Shown piece after piece: positions 62,281 to 64,000 of a DNA stretch of 64,000 nucleotides. The stretch's first letter is position 1. Each line of letters begins with the position of its first letter. The notes under the pieces are model-generated. The model did no database searches and had not been told where the DNA came from. It saw only the letters and a list, made by a program, of their open reading frames with translations. The stretch covers positions 1 through 64,000 of the forward strand of contig DILV01000034.1 of NCBI GenBank assembly GCA_002425225.1. The letters are read 5' to 3'. The DNA is from Thiothrix sp. UBA5583 (GTDB lineage: Bacteria > Pseudomonadota > Gammaproteobacteria > Thiotrichales > Thiotrichaceae). The position numbers and the translations under genes are program-made.

Positions 62281-63423
62281 CTATTTTTTATCTGGCATCC
62301 AACCGGAGGAAACCCCAGCAGGCGGCTGATCAATAATCCGCTCACCTGGGCTTACGCCTGAGACCACCTCAACCATACCATCACCCTGATCAGAACCCAG
62401 TCTGACCAGACGCAATTCAGAAACATTGTCATCCCTGACCACCAACACGCTTGGCAGGCTACGCCCACTCAGCAGGGCAGTACGCGGGATGACTGCCACT
62501 TTGGAGGCATCCTTGCTGCGTTCCGGCAAATGGATTTCCGCATACATACCGGGTGCAGTCACTACATCTACCGGCAAATCAAACTTCACCGTCACCGTAT
62601 GGCGCTCAGGATCAGCCACCGGGTAAATCTGCGAAACCTTGGCCATGGTACGAACCTTACCATCAATATGCACCGGCACAACCATATCCTGACTCAGATT
62701 GGACACCAAGCCGGAAGGCACATCCGCCTGCAAGCGCTTGAACTTGACGTAACCGAACTTGATCAATGGCTGACCAGGCTGCACCGTATCTCCCACTTCC
62801 ACTAGCTTGCTGAGCACAATGCCTTCAAAGGGAGCAATGGATTTGGCATCACGCAGCGCTGCATCAATTTCCTGCAACTGTGACACAGCCTGCTGCAAAT
62901 TGCTTTGTGCCTGCGATACCCCAGTGGCGCTGCTCATCAGGTCGGAGTAACGCCCCACATCCGAGTCATAGTTCCCCATGAAAGATTCAGCAAACGGGCG
63001 CACAGCAAACATATCAAACATGGCAGGCAAGCCAAAACCGGGCATTGCACCGACATCTTTGCTACGCGGGGAAACCAGTTCACGGGTATATTGGGTCTGG
63101 GAATTCTGCACCGATGCCTGGGCGATGCTGATCTGGGCAAGAATGGCATTACGCTTGGCGAGCAACTGGGTTTCATCCACCTGGACGATGACCTCTCCCT
63201 GTTTAAACGCCGAACCGACCTCACCCGCCACAACCTTTACCACACCAGGAACCTGAGCGGCAAGGGTCACTTCTTTATAAGGGATGACGGTACTGCCGAG
63301 CACCGAATACGTCTGGGAACTGGCTGCATCAATCCGCACAATCTCTGCCGCCCCTACCACGGACGGCAAGCAGACGCAAAGCGCCGAGGTTAGAAACCCA
63401 AGCACAATTTTTCTTGTATACAT
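62281..63423 (-). CDS. RND periplasmic adaptor (membrane-fusion) protein
   Basis: This 380-residue protein has a signal peptide (MYTRKIVLGFLTSALCVCLP ... VVGA), a lipoyl/barrel-sandwich hybrid (VTLAAQVPGVVKVVAGEVGSAFKQGE and SIAPFEGIVLSKLVEVGDTV) flanking a helical hairpin (~75-190) and a beta-barrel with GMYAEIHLPE. It links the RND pump to an outer-membrane channel, whose gene is not in view. A longer frame adds 27 residues and would spoil the signal. Upstream bases hold a TTGACT-like -35 but no well-spaced -10. Confidence 0.9.
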   Translation of the reverse strand: MYTRKIVLGFLTSALCVCLPSVVGAAEIVRIDAASSQTYSVLGSTVIPYKEVTLAAQVPGVVKVVAGEVGSAFKQGEVIVQVDETQLLAKRNAILAQISIAQASVQNSQTQYTRELVSPRSKDVGAMPGFGLPAMFDMFAVRPFAESFMGNYDSDVGRYSDLMSSATGVSQAQSNLQQAVSQLQEIDAALRDAKSIAPFEGIVLSKLVEVGDTVQPGQPLIKFGYVKFKRLQADVPSGLVSNLSQDMVVPVHIDGKVRTMAKVSQIYPVADPERHTVTVKFDLPVDVVTAPGMYAEIHLPERSKDASKVAVIPRTALLSGRSLPSVLVVRDDNVSELRLVRLGSDQGDGMVEVVSGVSPGERIIDQPPAGVSSGWMPDKK

Positions 63424-63591
63424 GCGTTTAAACTTCCTCAAAGCGGTAGTATTGAAGACGAGTTGAGGGGAAAACATGCCCTTGTCACAGAAGCTGTTTG
63501 CCATAGAACATCATCCCCTCTCAATCTAGGCGGAACTATATCGTTTAACCCTTCCAAATTCCAGTCAATACAACAGAATATTAGAAAATTC

Positions 63592-64000
63592 TTATGGATG
63601 TACCAGCAATACCCGCTTCATCTCACCGAAGTTATCATGCTCCAGCGTTATTTCCAACGCAGCAGGTAACAGTGTTTTCCCTTCAGGCCACTCATCCCGC
63701 CACGCTTTTTTCTCATCCATGAAACGGATACCCACGTCCTTGACCCCCTCCAGCAAAGCAAGCCCCACCGCCTCCTGGGAATCTGCGCGGTCAAGCAGAT
63801 TCCAGCTTTGTCGTACCAGCACACCTTTTTCAAGCACATAACGCACCCGCTGCAAGGAACTGCGCATTTGCCCTTCCTGACGTAGCTCCCAACCCATGTC
63901 AGGATTGCCACCTCGGGTAAACTCCAGCAACGCCCCAGCATCATCCAGCGCCTGCACAGCAGGGGCTTTTTCCCCGTAACCCATATTGGCCTTGCGCAAA
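63592..64000 (-). CDS. type II secretion GspJ-like minor pseudopilin, C-terminal part
   Basis: The visible ~135 residues run off the right edge. They show the GspJ C-terminal pattern: SSLQRVRYVLEKGVLVRQSW, LLDRADSQEAVGLALLEGVK, VGIRFMDEKKAW and PAALEITLEHDNFGEMKRVL. GspJ is a minor pseudopilin of the type II secretion pilus tip. The prepilin leader and helix lie beyond the window. If the call is right, further gsp genes should follow there. Confidence 0.72.
   Translation of the reverse strand, partial: LRKANMGYGEKAPAVQALDDAGALLEFTRGGNPDMGWELRQEGQMRSSLQRVRYVLEKGVLVRQSWNLLDRADSQEAVGLALLEGVKDVGIRFMDEKKAWRDEWPEGKTLLPAALEITLEHDNFGEMKRVLLVHP

Overview
The window looks like chromosomal DNA of a sulfur-oxidising gammaproteobacterium, most likely a Thiothrix-like member of the Thiotrichales. 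The main clues are a sulfide:quinone oxidoreductase with all three redox cysteines, the gammaproteobacterial lptM-lysA pair, hspQ, asd of the Cys134 type, a FadD/thiolase/FadB-like fatty-acid operon, and a mix of insertion sequences with ROCO, STAND and HEAT-repeat proteins. The genus is an inference from gene content; no rRNA or tRNA gene was seen.

Layout. 1-2.2 kb: the 3' part of a ROCO GTPase with a C-terminal TIR domain. 2.2-12.2 kb: an accessory stretch of small lipoproteins, membrane proteins, a MOSC protein, a decayed desaturase, CvfB- and YbaK-like genes and a Coq4-like gene. A DUF218 gene here is split by an ISAs1-family element with a perfect 10-bp target duplication, and an IS481 remnant follows. 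12.2-24.1 kb: housekeeping genes (dusC-like, dps, asd, mrr, clpB behind a sigma-32-type promoter, a GNAT/nitrilase pair). An IS1595-family element sits next to the terminator between an orphan HTH gene and clpB. 22.5-29.2 kb: a fatty-acid degradation operon (merR, thiolase, 3-hydroxyacyl-CoA dehydrogenase/enoyl-CoA hydratase, SDR, fadD) carrying three GC-rich palindromic repeats, one of them translated in frame inside the dehydrogenase. 29.3-35.0 kb: a CHASE2 cyclase, an RnfD-like and DUF2330 pair, lysA and lptM.

35.2-42.6 kb is the most interesting part: a co-directional, tightly packed cluster resembling a STAND-type conflict (immune) system. It encodes a SIR2-like protein with an N-terminal effector-associated-like motif, a nSTAND ATPase with a 93-nt-periodic HEAT array, a UPF0175/DUF3368 toxin-antitoxin pair, a Trypco1-like protein and a trypsin-like protease ending in the same adaptor motif as the SIR2 protein. 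The ATPase gene is currently broken by an exact 19-bp tandem duplication, and the SIR2-like domain has lost both expected catalytic residues.

42.6-50.6 kb returns to core genes (nadC, sqr, cca, hspQ, a TauE/SafE-like protein, a lipoprotein hydrolase, a photolyase-family gene, tatD). 50.7-63.4 kb on the minus strand holds a Ca-binding-repeat lipoprotein, ApbE, a dynamin-like GTPase, two uncharacterised membrane proteins, a ParA/MipZ-like ATPase, a Pro/Ala-rich exported protein and an RND efflux pump with its adaptor. The last seven or eight look like one envelope-associated unit. The right edge cuts a GspJ-like gene.
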